64,000 bases of DNA from assembly GCA_040755755.1 (NCBI GenBank), contig JBFLZW010000036.1, positions 43,296-107,295 of the forward strand. The letters run 5' to 3'. Position 1 is the stretch's first letter. Each line of letters starts with the position of its first letter. The notes beneath the pieces are model-generated. The model saw only the letters and a program-made list of their open reading frames with translations. It was not told the origin of the DNA and did not search any database. Position numbers and translations under genes: made by a program. This document shows, one piece after another, positions 26,482 through 35,491 of the stretch. This DNA is from a bacterium (lineage in GTDB: Bacteria; SZUA-182; DTGQ01).

Positions 26482-27597
26482 TTAGAGCTGGCTGAGCATG
26501 CTTTCAAGTTTTGGCAGGCCATCTTCCGGCTTTTCGTTCTGCCAGGTGACCCAGTCGCGCAGCTTGTTCAGGGCGCGGCCGTCAGCCACGGCTTCTCTGG
26601 CCATTTCGAGGCCAGCCCGAAGGTCTTTGGCCCTGCCGGTGATGAAGAGAAGCGGGGCGGCATTCAGGCAGACGATGTCAAACCGGGGGCCGGTGTCTTT
26701 GCCTGCCAGCACCCGGAGCAGGCTGAGGGCATCTTTGTGCACATCGCGGCTTGAGGCCACATCCTCGAATTTTGCCCGCTTCAGGCCAAAATCTTCAGGG
26801 GTCAGGCTGTAATTTTCAATCGTTCCATCCTCGGCCAGCTCAGCCACATGGGTAACTCCCAGGGTGGACAGCTCATCCATGCCCTTGCCGGATTCGTCAT
26901 CCAGGCCATGCATGACAAAGGCCCTCTTGAAACCCAGCTCCCGCAGGGTCCTGGCTTCGATGTCGATCATCTCCTGATTGGGCACCCCCATGACCTTGAA
27001 AGTCGGCATGGTGGGATTGAGCAGCGGCCCTACCAGGTTGATGGCTGAACCGAACCGGATCTGCGACAGGACCCTGGCCAGGGTCTTGGGATGCACGGTG
27101 GGCAGAAATGCGTTCCAGGCACAGATGCCCGCGTTCTCGATGCTCTTTTTCGGGATTTCGGGCGCAGACTCCACGTTTACCCCAAGGGCCTCGATGACAT
27201 CGATGGCCCCGCAGTTGGATGAAATGGCCCGTGCCGCGTGCCGGACCACATACAGGCCCAGGGAAGCCGAGATAATGGCCGCGCCGGTGCTGATATTCAT
27301 GGTTTTCAGGGTATCGGCACCCGTGCCGCAGTTATCGATCAGGGGCTGCGGCGTATTCACCTGCACCTTGATCGTATCGTGCTCATACAGCGCCTCGAAG
27401 GTACCGGCCACTTCTTCAGGGGTCTCGGGCTTGGCCTTGAGCGCACCGATGAACCCGCCCTGCTGCAGGTCACTCTGCTCTTCCTCACATATCTGCCTCC
27501 AGCACTCCCGTGCCTCCTCCCGGGTAATATTTTCGCCCCGTGTCAGCCGGACAACAACAGCACCAAATTTTCGCCAGCGTTCCTCTTTTGTTTCCAT
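26482..27597 (-). CDS. trpD: Anthranilate phosphoribosyltransferase-like protein (divergent TrpD)
   Basis: TrpD transfers the phosphoribosyl group of PRPP to anthranilate. The 371-residue protein (start ATG 27597 with AAAGGAG upstream) shows the family fold with CGTGADTLKTMNIST as the PRPP loop and SSNCGAIDVIEALGVNVE. Two substrate-side motifs are altered: KHGNRAVSS of typical TrpD reads RHAARAISS, and the RRELGIRTIFN segment reads LSQIRFGSAIN. It is near trpC and trpF on the same strand, which supports a tryptophan role, but the changes leave open another phosphoribosyl acceptor. The frame continues upstream to 27654 without a good start. Confidence 0.75.
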   Translation of the reverse strand: METKEERWRKFGAVVVRLTRGENITREEARECWRQICEEEQSDLQQGGFIGALKAKPETPEEVAGTFEALYEHDTIKVQVNTPQPLIDNCGTGADTLKTMNISTGAAIISASLGLYVVRHAARAISSNCGAIDVIEALGVNVESAPEIPKKSIENAGICAWNAFLPTVHPKTLARVLSQIRFGSAINLVGPLLNPTMPTFKVMGVPNQEMIDIEARTLRELGFKRAFVMHGLDDESGKGMDELSTLGVTHVAELAEDGTIENYSLTPEDFGLKRAKFEDVASSRDVHKDALSLLRVLAGKDTGPRFDIVCLNAAPLLFITGRAKDLRAGLEMAREAVADGRALNKLRDWVTWQNEKPEDGLPKLESMLSQL

Positions 27598-27848
27598 GCC
27601 TATTTGCTCCTTTTTGTGTTTGGTTGGGGACGATGCAATAAGTATACTGCACATTAAATACGCGGCCAGTTAGAACTGACCATGAGATCGCGTGCGGTAT
27701 TTGGTGGGGCAAAAAAGCAGCCCCACCCTACATTAGTTCCATTTGCTTGCCTTAAGTGGCGGTAGCCGCTTTGGAGTGCGGCGGCAAGACGCTGCTTTCC
27801 TTATAATGCCGCAAGGTCATCTGGCGGGGTAATTCCCGAGCAGTGTAC
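27598..27848. repeat. Intergenic gap with inverted repeat between ribD-C and trpD genes
   Basis: An 8-bp stem GGTGGGGC (27703-27710) pairs with GCCCCACC (27720-27727). On the minus strand its loop is T-rich, and it might act as an attenuating hairpin. ACTGCACATTAAATACGCGG (27646 on) closely resembles ACCGCACATAAAATCGCGG at 33787. No gene is seen. Confidence 0.5.
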
Positions 27849-28559
27849 TTACTCACCACCCGGCGGCTCACCGCCCGCCTGTTGTTCCGCCGGTTTATAG
27901 ATAACATAAAGATAGTCACCAAGAATATCGGCCTTATCCAGCCTGAATGCAGGGATATTCCCTTTCACCCAGAACGAGCTTCTCTCCACGGGCGTGATCG
28001 AGGAGGATCCGCCGATGACAAAGGGGCAGATGATCAGGTGAAGCTCATCGTAAAGTCCGGCAGCGATCATCGACTGGTGCACGGTCCCGCCGCCCTCGAC
28101 CAGCAGCCGCCTGATTCCGAACCGCTCGTGCAGGGCGCTCATGAGCTGCGGCAGGTCAACATATTTGCCGCGGCCGCAGGTCACGATTTGTGCCCCGCGC
28201 TCCTGGAAAGCACTGACCCGTTCGGCAGGTGCGTCCCTGGTTACGGCGATGATGGTAGGCGCATCTTCACAATTCAGGATCCTGGCTGTCGGCGGAATCT
28301 CCGCCAGACCGTCCAGCACGATGCGCGTGGGATTCTTCCCCGTATGATCACGCAGAGTCAGGCGAGAATCATCCAGCAGGATGCAGTTAAGACCCACCAT
28401 GATGCCGTCCGCTCTGGCTCGCTGTCCATTGTGCAGTTTCATGATATCCGCGTCGATAAGGGATGGGCCGATGGGGTTGGGCTGTCCGGGTTGTCTGCGG
28501 GGCGATATCTTGCCGTCCAGGCTGACAGCCACCAGCATGAAGGTATAGGGTCTATTCAT
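27849..28559 (-). CDS. RibD C-terminal/ArfC-type pyrimidine reductase
   Basis: A 236-residue NADPH-dependent reductase of the RibD_C (DHFR-like) fold: MLVAVSLDGKISP at the N-terminus, then ADGIMVGLNCILLDDSRLTLR, VLDGLAEIPP and the C-terminal LLVEGGGTVHQSMI. Stand-alone forms reduce 2,5-diamino-6-ribosylamino-pyrimidinone 5'-phosphate in archaeal/fungal-type riboflavin synthesis. No deaminase domain is attached. The start overlaps the trpF stop by 4 nt, so it is translated with the tryptophan genes. Function in riboflavin or another deazapterin pathway is not certain. Confidence 0.82.
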   Translation of the reverse strand: MNRPYTFMLVAVSLDGKISPRRQPGQPNPIGPSLIDADIMKLHNGQRARADGIMVGLNCILLDDSRLTLRDHTGKNPTRIVLDGLAEIPPTARILNCEDAPTIIAVTRDAPAERVSAFQERGAQIVTCGRGKYVDLPQLMSALHERFGIRRLLVEGGGTVHQSMIAAGLYDELHLIICPFVIGGSSSITPVERSSFWVKGNIPAFRLDKADILGDYLYVIYKPAEQQAGGEPPGGE

Positions 28560-29341
28560 TGCTTTGCTCCGGGCTTACCTCTGTGCCTCTGTGTCTTGAG
28601 TGGTGTTCTTTGCCTTTTGTCTTTGTCTTTTTGGAGGATAGGCAATTGAGAGCCGCTATAATCCCCGGCGGCCTTTGCTGCCTTCACGAAATCGTGCATC
28701 AATTGCCCGTCCTTCACCCCTGTTTCCCTTTCCACACCGCTGATCACGTCCACTGCATAGGGCTGTACCGTGGCAATAGCCTGGGCGACATTATGCACGG
28801 TCAGGCCTCCGGCCAGGATGAGGGGCAGGCGGATTGTGGCTGCTACATCACGGATACTGTTCCAGTCCAGGGCAACGCCTGTGCCTGCCGGTCGGCTGGA
28901 GGTCTTGGAATCAACCACCAGCCCGGCCAGGCCGGATTGGGCAAGAATGCGGCAGGCTTCAACCGGATCGGGTACGGAGAACTGCGCTTTGCCGGTATCC
29001 ACATTGATCCGGAGGGCTTTCAGGACCTTGATGCCGGTACCTGTCAGCGCCTGGCATACAGCCTGGATATCCTCGATGGTTTCATCGCCGTGGAGCTGTA
29101 AAAAATGCGGTCTGACACAGAGGGCGATAGCCACCATATCCCGCACGGCACCGCCCACGACTGCGGTTGTAGTCACAAACGGAGGGGCCCCGGCCACCAG
29201 CCCCGCAGCCTGATGACGGGTGAGATTCCACGGCACCGCTACGGGATACTCGGTCACAAAGCCGAGAGCATCCGCTCCCGCAGCCACGGCCATATCGATA
29301 TCGCTGCGGCTCATGAGGCCGCATATCTTGACTCTGGTCAT
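28556..29341 (-). CDS. trpF: Phosphoribosylanthranilate isomerase, with repeat-derived C-terminal tail
   Basis: TrpF isomerises phosphoribosylanthranilate in tryptophan synthesis. The 261-residue TIM barrel begins VKICGL, with LQLHGDET in the middle and LAGGLTVHNVAQAI and DVISGVERETGVKD at the end; the catalytic Cys of KICG and Asp of VDSKTSSRP-type segments are present. The last 25 residues (KDKDKRQRTPLKTQRHRGK...) do not belong to the family and are encoded by the family D repeat at 28571-28620. The start overlaps trpC (ATGA) and the stop overlaps the reductase gene (ATGA). Confidence 0.92.
   Translation of the reverse strand: MTRVKICGLMSRSDIDMAVAAGADALGFVTEYPVAVPWNLTRHQAAGLVAGAPPFVTTTAVVGGAVRDMVAIALCVRPHFLQLHGDETIEDIQAVCQALTGTGIKVLKALRINVDTGKAQFSVPDPVEACRILAQSGLAGLVVDSKTSSRPAGTGVALDWNSIRDVAATIRLPLILAGGLTVHNVAQAIATVQPYAVDVISGVERETGVKDGQLMHDFVKAAKAAGDYSGSQLPILQKDKDKRQRTPLKTQRHRGKPGAKQ
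28571..28620 (+). repeat. Family D repeat inside the trpF 3' end
   Basis: The first 26 bases are identical to 24152-24177. Read on the minus strand it encodes the basic tail of TrpF. Confidence 0.78.
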
Positions 29342-30102
29342 ACCTGCCTCCTGACCTGGCTGATCAGGTCCGTGAGGCGTGCTGCAGGATCATTCGATTG
29401 CAGAATGGCTGTCCCAATCAGGACCGCATCCGCTCCTGCTTCGAGAGCCCGTCGCACTTCTTCAGGGGTGCGCAGGGAGCTTTCGGAGATCGTCACCACG
29501 GAGTCGGGAATCAGGGGTGCCAGTTCCTCGGTCAGCCGCACGGTACCGCTATCCTTTTCGAGGTTTCGAATATCCCGGTTATTGATACCGATTATGGCAG
29601 GAAGAGGGGATAACGCCAGTGCCCGTTCGAGCTCCTGCCGGGTATGGACCTCCACGAGCGCTTCCATTCCAAGCTCACCTGCCCGCTGGTAGAGGGCGGG
29701 CACCAGGGATTCAGGGATGGTAGCCAGAATGAGCAGAACAGCAGCCGCACCGGCCGTGAAAGACTCGTCGATCTGCCCGGCTGAGGAGATGAAGTCTTTC
29801 CTGAGAACAGGCACCGAGACTGCCTGAGCCACTTCGGTAAGCATCCTGATGCTGCCGCCGAAGTGTTGTGGTTCAGTCACCACTGACAGGGCACATGCTC
29901 CGGCCTTCTCCAGAGCCCTGGCCAGCCCTGCCGCATCGCGCTGCCCCACCAGGGCACCATCGCGGGGTGAAACCGGCTTGATATCGGCGATGATCGGGAT
30001 ATCACCCCGTCCCCGTGCTTCCAGGATCGCTCCGGAGAGCAGGCGGCTGCTGCTTTGGCCACTACTTCCTGTGCTGCTCAGGCTCCCAGGAAGTCCGACC
30101 AC
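29338..30102 (-). CDS. trpC: Indole-3-glycerol phosphate synthase
   Basis: TrpC closes the indole ring in tryptophan synthesis. The 254-residue TIM barrel keeps the active-site series: IADIKPVSP (Lys kept; the usual Glu is Asp), LRKDF, LVEVHT, IGINNRD and TISESSL. The predicted start is GTG 30102, which overlaps the upstream AsnC-type gene by 25 nt; a short unusual serine-rich N-terminus precedes the barrel, so the start could be later. It overlaps trpF by 4 nt. trpA, trpB, trpE and trpG are not in the window. Confidence 0.9.
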   Translation of the reverse strand: MVGLPGSLSSTGSSGQSSSRLLSGAILEARGRGDIPIIADIKPVSPRDGALVGQRDAAGLARALEKAGACALSVVTEPQHFGGSIRMLTEVAQAVSVPVLRKDFISSAGQIDESFTAGAAAVLLILATIPESLVPALYQRAGELGMEALVEVHTRQELERALALSPLPAIIGINNRDIRNLEKDSGTVRLTEELAPLIPDSVVTISESSLRTPEEVRRALEAGADAVLIGTAILQSNDPAARLTDLISQVRRQV

Positions 30103-30359
30103 ATTCGCTCCATATCGTGCTTTGAGTAGCAGCGAAAGGCCATGTGGGTGCTTGTCCTGGCAATGCCGCCGATACTGGCGATATCCTCCGAAACCAGCTT
30201 GGACAGCAAATCGTACTCCTTCACCCGAATGATGGCCATGATGTCGTACTCGCCGGATACGGAGTACACCTCGGCAATTCCGTCCAGGTTGACCAGATCT
30301 TCGGCGACCTGATGAACCTTGCCCATTTCACAATTAATCATTACCAGTGCCGTGATCAT
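30078..30359 (-). CDS. Stand-alone Lrp/AsnC effector-binding (RAM) domain protein
   Basis: A 93-residue protein made only of the C-terminal alpha/beta ligand-binding domain of Lrp/AsnC regulators: ALVMINCEMGKVHQVAEDL, IAEVYSVSGEYDIMAIIRV and IASIGGIARTSTHMAF. There is no helix-turn-helix. Such domains bind amino acids and assemble as dimers/octamers. It heads the trpC-trpF-reductase operon and overlaps trpC, so it could sense an amino acid, possibly tryptophan, to modulate a partner regulator or enzyme. AAAGGAG lies 6-7 nt before ATG 30359. Confidence 0.88.
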   Translation of the reverse strand: MITALVMINCEMGKVHQVAEDLVNLDGIAEVYSVSGEYDIMAIIRVKEYDLLSKLVSEDIASIGGIARTSTHMAFRCYSKHDMERMWSDFLGA

Positions 30360-30578
30360 ACATGACTCCTTTTCTCGTTAGGGGAAAAACGCTGAGTCGA
30401 AAATGGATGGTACGACTTATTATTTATAGCATGTTATCGTATAATGTAGTGTTATGGTAATGGCGCTTGACTATAAAATACCGCTGATGAGCTTTTTCTC
30501 TGAGAAACTCAGTATATCTCATCACCATCGGCTCTGTCAATCAGGCATTTCTCCTGCCTGATGTTCCCCATACTGCAA

Positions 30579-32669
30579 TCACAGCGATCCCTTAACCCAG
30601 AACCGGCATGAGGTGATAAAGCAACCTGCCTTATTTGTCGAAGCATTTTCATCGGTGAGCGAAGCGCTCTTGCCATGAACAATAACCGTGACCGTCACCG
30701 AGCTGCTTAAGGGAGTATCACTGTCATCGGTTGCGGTAAAGGTGACTTCATGGCTTCCCTCCTGGCCGGGACCTGGTCCCCAGCTAAATTCCCTGGTATT
30801 AGGATTAAAGACTGCACCGGCTGGTAAATTGCTGGCGGAGTATGTCAGGTTATCTCCATCGGGGTCGGTAGCGGTCAGGGTAAAGGTGAGAATCGCACCT
30901 TCATCGACCCCCTGGTCATCGACAGGCTCGAAGAGGGGGGGATGATTTTGCGGTAATTGGATATCACCATTACTCCTGGTCACTGCCTCCAGGGTGTAAT
31001 AAGCAGTTGCGGCTACCGAGAGATTTATGGGGACAACGATCAGCTTTGTGAAGGACTGGTTCTGGTCAAAAGAAAAATCAAAGTCGCCCTCCTGCTGCTC
31101 ATTATCGAGCGGGATGAGATGATAGTCACCGAATTGAGGAGAAGAATCCCCGAATGAGGCGGCTGGAATGGCCAGAACAGCCATTGGTGGCTTTGCTCCG
31201 CCAGCAAAATGGATGTGAAGTGTCTGACCGGCGGGAGGCTTGTGAAAAACATAATACCGGGAGCTGAGGTAAGGCAGGCTGCCAGCCTCAATATGGAGCG
31301 GATAGGTCGAGTACGACTCCTGATGGAAGGGCACGGGATACGTGCTTCCCTCCTCGTAATCTTCCGGGCTGCGGCGCAGATTGGCCAGTTTAAACCGGAT
31401 AAATGCCTCAGACAGGGAAGCCATGCTGCGGCCTGAGTCCTGACCCGCCTCTTGACCCGCTTCCTGAATCGATTCATCCATAGCCAGAAAGATGTCCTGG
31501 GAGGGATTCTGAATCCGCTCAAAAATAGTCCGTACTATTTCCTGGCCGAAATGTTCCGAGAGAAACTTGGCCCAGATGACCCCTCCATATTCGAAGGCGT
31601 AAAAGGGAGAATTATTGCCCGTCTTATTGATTGAAACGGAAGGATAATCGAACCATCCCTTTTCCCGCCCGGTTGAGCTTGAATCTCCCCGGATATCGAA
31701 ATACGGCTCGCCGGAATCCCACATGCCGTTATCGTTACGGTCCTTATAAGGCCAGCCCAGGTAATTGAGATAATCGTTAATCCCATCATATAATTCATCC
31801 TCGATCCAGACAGCGGTATTTTCCTCCCACCACATGTTATCTGCGGATGATGTCGGCCAGTGATCGTAGTCCGCCTGCACGATGTGGAAAAATTCGTGGA
31901 CCGCGGTGATCTTCATTGCTCCGATCACTTTCCCTTCCTGCTCCAGATTATCATGAATGCTCTGGTAATTATTATCCACCATGATGTACAATCCTTTGCT
32001 GTCGGCAACAGTGCTGCCGTAACAGCTCATATCCAGGATGAAAACTTCGATCCGCTCACCGGCCTCTATCGGTGCACGATAGCCGAGTGTCCCGGTAACA
32101 TACGACCATGCCTGCTCAAAGTATTGGGCAAACCGAAGCACATACTCAGGAATCGTGGCTTTCTGGCCATCTACCAAACCATCCATATTACTGACCGCAT
32201 CGCCATGACTGTTGTCCTCAGTGTAGTAGATGCGAAAATGCCCCTCGGCGGTAGAATATGACCAGACTTCAACGCCGGACCCATAATAGTCAGGACCGGA
32301 AAAACCGGTAGGACGATGTAAGATGAACCTGTTTTCGGGATAGAGAAGCTCCCGGTTCTGCATGGCCTGCCTGAGCAGTGGAGTGGCGCACTTCACCGGA
32401 GGCTGGTAAGAAAAAGAAGCGGATTTTTCCCCGAACTGACGGAATGTCTGGCCGGAAGGATGCCGGAACAGGGCTGAAATATCCCGGTTGAGCTGCTCCT
32501 GCAAGGTTGCCGGCTCTGCCCCAAGTCCCTGCTGCGGGCTCAGAAGAAACACTATCAGGAAAAGCCCTGCCAGGAAAAATCCCAATGCTCCTGCTCCTGG
32601 TTTCGGAACGATGTTCTCCTGCACGATGTTCTCTTGCAGACTGCATTTATCCATGAATTTATCCATCAA
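30579..32669 (-). CDS. Secreted MXAN_6640-like putative zinc metalloprotease with Ig-like domain
   Basis: A 696-residue exported protein. The signal/anchor helix is at about 28-50 (FFLAGLFLIVFLL); a start at the second or third Met is also possible. The protease core has HEFFH (zinc-binding HExxH, about residue 245) and, downstream, WWEENTAVWIEDE giving the third ligand Glu, as in MXAN_6640-type proteins. Residues 590-670 form a cadherin/Ig-like domain (DEGAILTFTLTATDPDGDN, SSSVTVTVIV). The end reads KAGCFITSCRF, like a degenerate, shortened CFI-box C-terminal sorting region (normally GCFIATAAYG). Confidence 0.85.
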   Translation of the reverse strand: MMDKFMDKCSLQENIVQENIVPKPGAGALGFFLAGLFLIVFLLSPQQGLGAEPATLQEQLNRDISALFRHPSGQTFRQFGEKSASFSYQPPVKCATPLLRQAMQNRELLYPENRFILHRPTGFSGPDYYGSGVEVWSYSTAEGHFRIYYTEDNSHGDAVSNMDGLVDGQKATIPEYVLRFAQYFEQAWSYVTGTLGYRAPIEAGERIEVFILDMSCYGSTVADSKGLYIMVDNNYQSIHDNLEQEGKVIGAMKITAVHEFFHIVQADYDHWPTSSADNMWWEENTAVWIEDELYDGINDYLNYLGWPYKDRNDNGMWDSGEPYFDIRGDSSSTGREKGWFDYPSVSINKTGNNSPFYAFEYGGVIWAKFLSEHFGQEIVRTIFERIQNPSQDIFLAMDESIQEAGQEAGQDSGRSMASLSEAFIRFKLANLRRSPEDYEEGSTYPVPFHQESYSTYPLHIEAGSLPYLSSRYYVFHKPPAGQTLHIHFAGGAKPPMAVLAIPAASFGDSSPQFGDYHLIPLDNEQQEGDFDFSFDQNQSFTKLIVVPINLSVAATAYYTLEAVTRSNGDIQLPQNHPPLFEPVDDQGVDEGAILTFTLTATDPDGDNLTYSASNLPAGAVFNPNTREFSWGPGPGQEGSHEVTFTATDDSDTPLSSSVTVTVIVHGKSASLTDENASTNKAGCFITSCRFWVKGSL

Positions 32670-32898
32670 GTTCTCTGCTCTCCTTCCTCATGGCAGCATA
32701 TCCCGTGAAGCTCAATCAGCCCTGGACGGCCAGGTGAAGGGTACCTCGGCAACGGTGTCGAGTAACGGCCTTCAGGAGAACCGTATATAATACTGTTCGA
32801 GCTTTGGCGCGGATATTATCGTATTTGAGTATCCGATTCAAGGGCAAAGGGTTCAACTTAGATATTCCCCATCTTGTATGGGAGCATCCACTATTCTC

Positions 32899-32978
32899 CT
32901 CCCCCTTGAGGCAGGGAGCCCCTGTGGCAGGGGAGGCTGGGTGGGGGTGATGGTTATTTTCACCCTCCTCATTGAGAA
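32899..32978. repeat. Family C repeat
   Basis: TCCTCCCCCTTGAGGCAGGG, then GAGCCCCTGTGGCAGGGG and GAGGCTGGGTGGGGGTGA, with a trailing TGGTTATTTTCACCCTCCTC. It aligns with 41729-41820. Confidence 0.82.
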
Positions 32979-33477
32979 AAGGGACATGGGGAACATCCGG
33001 GTTCAACTGAAGATGCCCAGAAGATACCCCGTGAAGCCCGTGGGCTGAATGTTTGGGTTCTGGCCGAAAGCATTGCACCCCGGCCTGATCGGGTGATCGG
33101 AAATATACCGGTAAACAAACGGAAACTTCTGTAAATATAATTTACAGAGAGCATCATAGAGTCGAAACCTCTGCTGGCTCACAAGTATCCAGGGCATATC
33201 ATCAGACCTGTAAGTAAACAGGATTTACGTTTTTTGCCGTATCATAGATCGACGATCGACTTTAGAACTTAAGCCGGTTAATCTGCCATTGGAAGAGGCA
33301 TCTTTCACCGGCAGACCGAGCAGTGAGGAAAAAACACCTGGCACATAGTATGCAATAAATGTTCACGCAATAGATATTCCTGAAGAAAATAATCGGTTTT
33401 TTCAGGAAGAATTTATTAGCGGAAATTAACAGTACAACGAGATTTTTCTGGAGTGATAGAGGAATGGTCATAATAAA

Positions 33478-33526
33478 TCACCCCCACCCAGCCTCCCCCC
33501 TCAAGGGGGAGGCTGGGTGGGGGTGA
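33478..33526. repeat. Family C repeat, perfect 22-bp palindrome
   Basis: The arms are 33478-33499 and 33505-33526 (arm includes CCCCCACCCAGCCTCCCCC), with a 5-nt centre CTCAA. The right arm carries the same GAGGCTGGGTGGGGGTGA core as the other family C copies. Confidence 0.9.
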
Positions 33527-33948
33527 ACAAAACCAAGGGGGTCCTTTAACCACTCTTCTTATGTAAGGGAAAGGGAAAAAGCCTCGTTGTACTATTAAAA
33601 GTCGGTCCAAAAGATAGATCCGACGCTTTTATTATCTACCAGGTCAGCGGGAAGATTCGCAAGCAGACACTGAGCGTTGCTGTGGATTTTCTGCCCTCAC
33701 AGGAAGTGCCAAACCGGCCGGGTTTTTTCTGCCTGTACAGGAGCTATTCAAACATCCAGGTTAATATTCAGCAGATTCCTTAAGTACACCGCACATAAAA
33801 TCGCGGCCAGTCATGATCAGCAAACAGGGCGGAGTATCCAGAGCATATATCCCGGATTTCAGGAGGTGGTTGGATGGAAATTATCTAAGGTTGCGGTGCT
33901 TTTCAACAAAATGCTATTGAGTGTATGGATAAATGAGGGGGTAAAATC

Positions 33949-35091
33949 ATGAGGAGTAAAACAGGCGTAAATTTTAAAATCTTTACCCGGCGGGCAGCAG
34001 TCATCCTGGGTTGTATGGCACTGGTGATCAGCCTGAGCAGCATCTGCCTGGCTCAGTTAGCTGCAGAAGCAGTTTTGGATTCATCATCTGCGGATGTATC
34101 GTCTTTATCAGCTTCCCAGACGGATACTTCCCTGTATTGGTATCCGGACCTCGTGTCCTGGTCCTGGTATTATGATCCAGACCTCGATGTTCATATCGGT
34201 AAATTTTATAAGCTGCCCAGCGGGGTAGTCTTTCCGGTTACCGTGCATAACCACTGGTATGGCGAAGCTACCAACGTGAACCTCGAAGTCTATGCCCAGA
34301 AAAGGTGGTGTGCCTGCCTGAATAGACCGCCATCAGCCAGATTGGCTGAAATCCCGTTCAAGTCGGTGCCTCCCGGAGGATCTAAAACTACGTGGGTATG
34401 GTGGAATCATGAGCCGGTGGGTGGATGCAGCCTGTATGCTCAGGTTGATTCCGGTGATCTCTTCACCTCCGTGGCAGGGGGAGCAGTGAGTCCATTCTTC
34501 AGGAAAAACGATCATTCGGCAGCAGGAATTCGGATTACCCCGGACGGGGACGCCGCTGCTTATTGGCCGCTCATTGATCCTTATGGAATAGCTGTTGACA
34601 TGGTGCGAAATCCCAATTTTCTCTGCGGGCAGAATTACGAGAGGAATGAGAAAAATAACTGGGATTATTTCCAGCGGTATGATCTTGTCGCTCAGCCTGG
34701 TCAGCCAGTATTGGTGCCTCTGCCAATCATCAATCCTATTCCGGATTCGACCTTTTCCGGAACCCTCACCCTGGTTGCAGATTCCGTTGATAGACAGATG
34801 CTTGATGCAGTCTCTCTCGGCAGATTGAGGACCGCCGCGGTAACGACGGCAGCAGCCGCCGCGACTAAAGACAGCTTTACCCCAAGCACCAATAATGCTC
34901 TTGACTTCAATCTGTCCTATAACAAGGATAAGCCGGAAAATGAGTTCCCGGCAGCTATTCAGGTCACACCCGGTAAGACTAAAGGGACTACTGATTTTAA
35001 GATTCTGATGAGTATCGATCCACAACCTGGATCCTCGGAAGATCAGGCAGGGACAGCAGTCGAGATAAACGTCTTCGTGGATATCAAATAA
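33949..35091 (+). CDS. Secreted protein of unknown function
   Basis: A 380-residue exported protein. The signal peptide is at about residues 1-36 (VILGCMALVISLSSICLAQ). The mature part is rich in Tyr/Trp (LYWYPDLVSWSWYYDPDLD) and contains VTVHNHWYGEATNVNLEVY, an arrangement typical of beta-sandwich domains of cell-surface proteins; several Cys residues (about 122-125, 163, 218) may form disulfides. No family was recognised. GAGGGGG precedes ATG 33949 by about 8 nt. It is upstream of, but separated by 400 nt from, the MoxR gene. Confidence 0.75.
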   Translation: MRSKTGVNFKIFTRRAAVILGCMALVISLSSICLAQLAAEAVLDSSSADVSSLSASQTDTSLYWYPDLVSWSWYYDPDLDVHIGKFYKLPSGVVFPVTVHNHWYGEATNVNLEVYAQKRWCACLNRPPSARLAEIPFKSVPPGGSKTTWVWWNHEPVGGCSLYAQVDSGDLFTSVAGGAVSPFFRKNDHSAAGIRITPDGDAAAYWPLIDPYGIAVDMVRNPNFLCGQNYERNEKNNWDYFQRYDLVAQPGQPVLVPLPIINPIPDSTFSGTLTLVADSVDRQMLDAVSLGRLRTAAVTTAAAAATKDSFTPSTNNALDFNLSYNKDKPENEFPAAIQVTPGKTKGTTDFKILMSIDPQPGSSEDQAGTAVEINVFVDIK

Positions 35092-35491
35092 GCATTCTTC
35101 TGATTTTTTAAAAGGCAGGGCATTCTTAAATCTCTCTCTAGTATCATTCCGGGAACCGGAGGGACGAGGGACCCTGAGCTTGCCGGTGCTCATGGTCCTG
35201 TGTTCCCTTCGGTGTTCTGGAATGAAAAAAGAGACGGGAATGAGCCTTGCGCATGCCTGCTGCATGCACATCCTCCTTCCGGGGCAGGGAAAACCAGAGC
35301 CCACAATGGCTCCTTTCCTGCCTTTTCAAGAAAGTTCCCTTCGCTCTTACCCCCGTGTTCAATCGCTCTCCAGCCTTGGCTCATATCATTAATTACTCAC
35401 CATAGGGAAATTTTTGTTGTATTTTCAAAGTAAGCTGGCCTATAATAATCAATGTAATAAGTTCGACCCCCGTGCAAAAGGAGAGTATTTG
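35092..35491. other. Intergenic leader of the MoxR operon
   Basis: About 400 nt with no gene-like frame. The first two thirds is GC-rich with short palindromes (GCATGCCTGCTGCATGC region); the last third is AT-rich and holds the promoter at 35417-35446. Confidence 0.5.
35417..35446 (+). promoter_or_regulatory. Candidate promoter of MoxR operon
   Basis: TTGTAT (35417-35422), 18 nt, then a perfect TATAAT (35441-35446). Transcription would begin near 35453, so translation must start downstream; this supports the TTG at 35492. Confidence 0.62.

Larger units (their letters stand above)
32670..33948. other. Long non-coding stretch with family C repeats
   Basis: About 1.28 kb between divergent secreted-protein genes. 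Open frames here have no family features and poor starts. It contains two family C elements (32899 and 33478), a 24-nt motif near 33787 shared with 27646, and a CCGGCCGGGTTTTTT stretch near 33715. Promoters of both flanking genes must lie at its ends, but none is clear enough to mark. Confidence 0.6.

Noticed and set aside
33677-33952. 91-codon open frame before the secreted protein
   Set aside because: It overlaps the leader of the real gene, has no family features and runs through repeat-rich intergenic DNA.
35414-35491. Upstream extension of the MoxR reading frame
   Set aside because: It covers the predicted promoter, and a good ribosome site precedes the later TTG start.
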